From the NCBI GenBank assembly GCA_949126835.1, contig OX421499.1:5282295-5346294 (forward strand): a stretch of DNA of 64,000 nt, read 5' to 3'. This document shows, piece after piece, positions 63,797-64,000 of the stretch (positions are counted from its first letter, which is position 1; every line of letters begins with the position of its first letter). The position numbers were made by a program, and so were the translations under genes. Source of the DNA: Anisus vortex. Taxonomy: Eukaryota > Mollusca > Gastropoda > Planorbidae. Below the pieces are notes generated by a model. The model did no database searches, was not told where the DNA came from, and was given only the letters and a program-made list of their open reading frames with translations.

Positions 63797-64000
63797 CTAA
63801 AAGTAAAATAAGATGGACCGCTGCTCTATTTATAGAGCTTATATTAATGTTTCTTTTTTTTTTCCGTGCGCGTCCAATAACGCTGTCTTAAATTACTTCT
63901 ACGCTCCTGCGTCTGACTAAGGCCTAAAGGTTTCCGCTGTACCGCTGTACACAACTTTCTATTTTAATTTTAAATATTTTCATCTGATAAAATCATAGCG
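63797..64000. mobile_element. MITE of the ctttggt family, copy 3 (partial)
   Basis: 'aagatggaccg.tgctctatt', 'gtgcgcgtccaataacgctg', 'gataaaatcatagcg' match 32879-33177. Runs off the window. Confidence 0.72.

Overview
The window is animal genomic DNA: AT-rich, intron-rich, and packed with decayed transposons, SINEs and minisatellites. Two protein-coding genes, both on the minus strand, can be rebuilt exon by exon, with GT-AG sites and matching phases at every junction. The repeat content (a tRNA-headed SINE in many copies, several hAT, TTAA and TA-type MITE families, a SPIN-like hAT) and the protein sequences fit a heterobranch gastropod such as a freshwater pulmonate snail. That assignment is inference.

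Gene 1 (28675 down to 1, continuing past the left edge) is the N-terminal part of a secreted alpha-2-macroglobulin / CD109 / thioester-protein family member. Fifteen exons give 1671 coding nt (557 codons): a signal peptide on exon 1, an 8.2 kb first intron, a 26-nt micro-exon, then successive macroglobulin (MG) domains. The bait region, thioester and C-terminus lie outside the window. Gene 2 (61274 to 54587) is a complete GTP-type phosphoenolpyruvate carboxykinase of 661 codons in nine coding exons, with a TATA box upstream. A second candidate first exon (60243-60277) splices in the same phase to the same exon 2. It would give a basic, mitochondrial-presequence-like N-terminus in place of the acidic one. 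One gene could thus make cytosolic and mitochondrial PEPCK, and this is the most interesting finding here.

Between and inside the genes lies transposon archaeology. At 28780-31698 there is an apparently intact 604-aa DDE transposase ORF flanked by TTAA. A SPIN-like hAT (37876-42314) sits inside a purine tract and is filled with younger insertions. A hAT with a perfect 8-bp target duplication (2720-6129) carries a second hAT with a broken transposase. A Ginger1-like element (23354-24961) has TGTTA/TAACA ends and a TATA duplication. An LTR-like insertion lies within a hAT MITE (9852-10636). Four copies of a 73-bp TTAA element occur, one inside a SINE.

Satellites include a 1.6 kb array that changes from a 64-bp dimer to a 32-bp monomer (36026-37630), a second 32-bp array (20275-21415), a 20-bp array that copies a splice donor of gene 1 (10917-11230), and arrays of 43, 30, 14 and about 18-21 bp. 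The long reading frames over these arrays are artefacts. Roughly 44.7-49.2 kb, 52-53.2 kb and 61.4-62.9 kb hold nothing recognisable.
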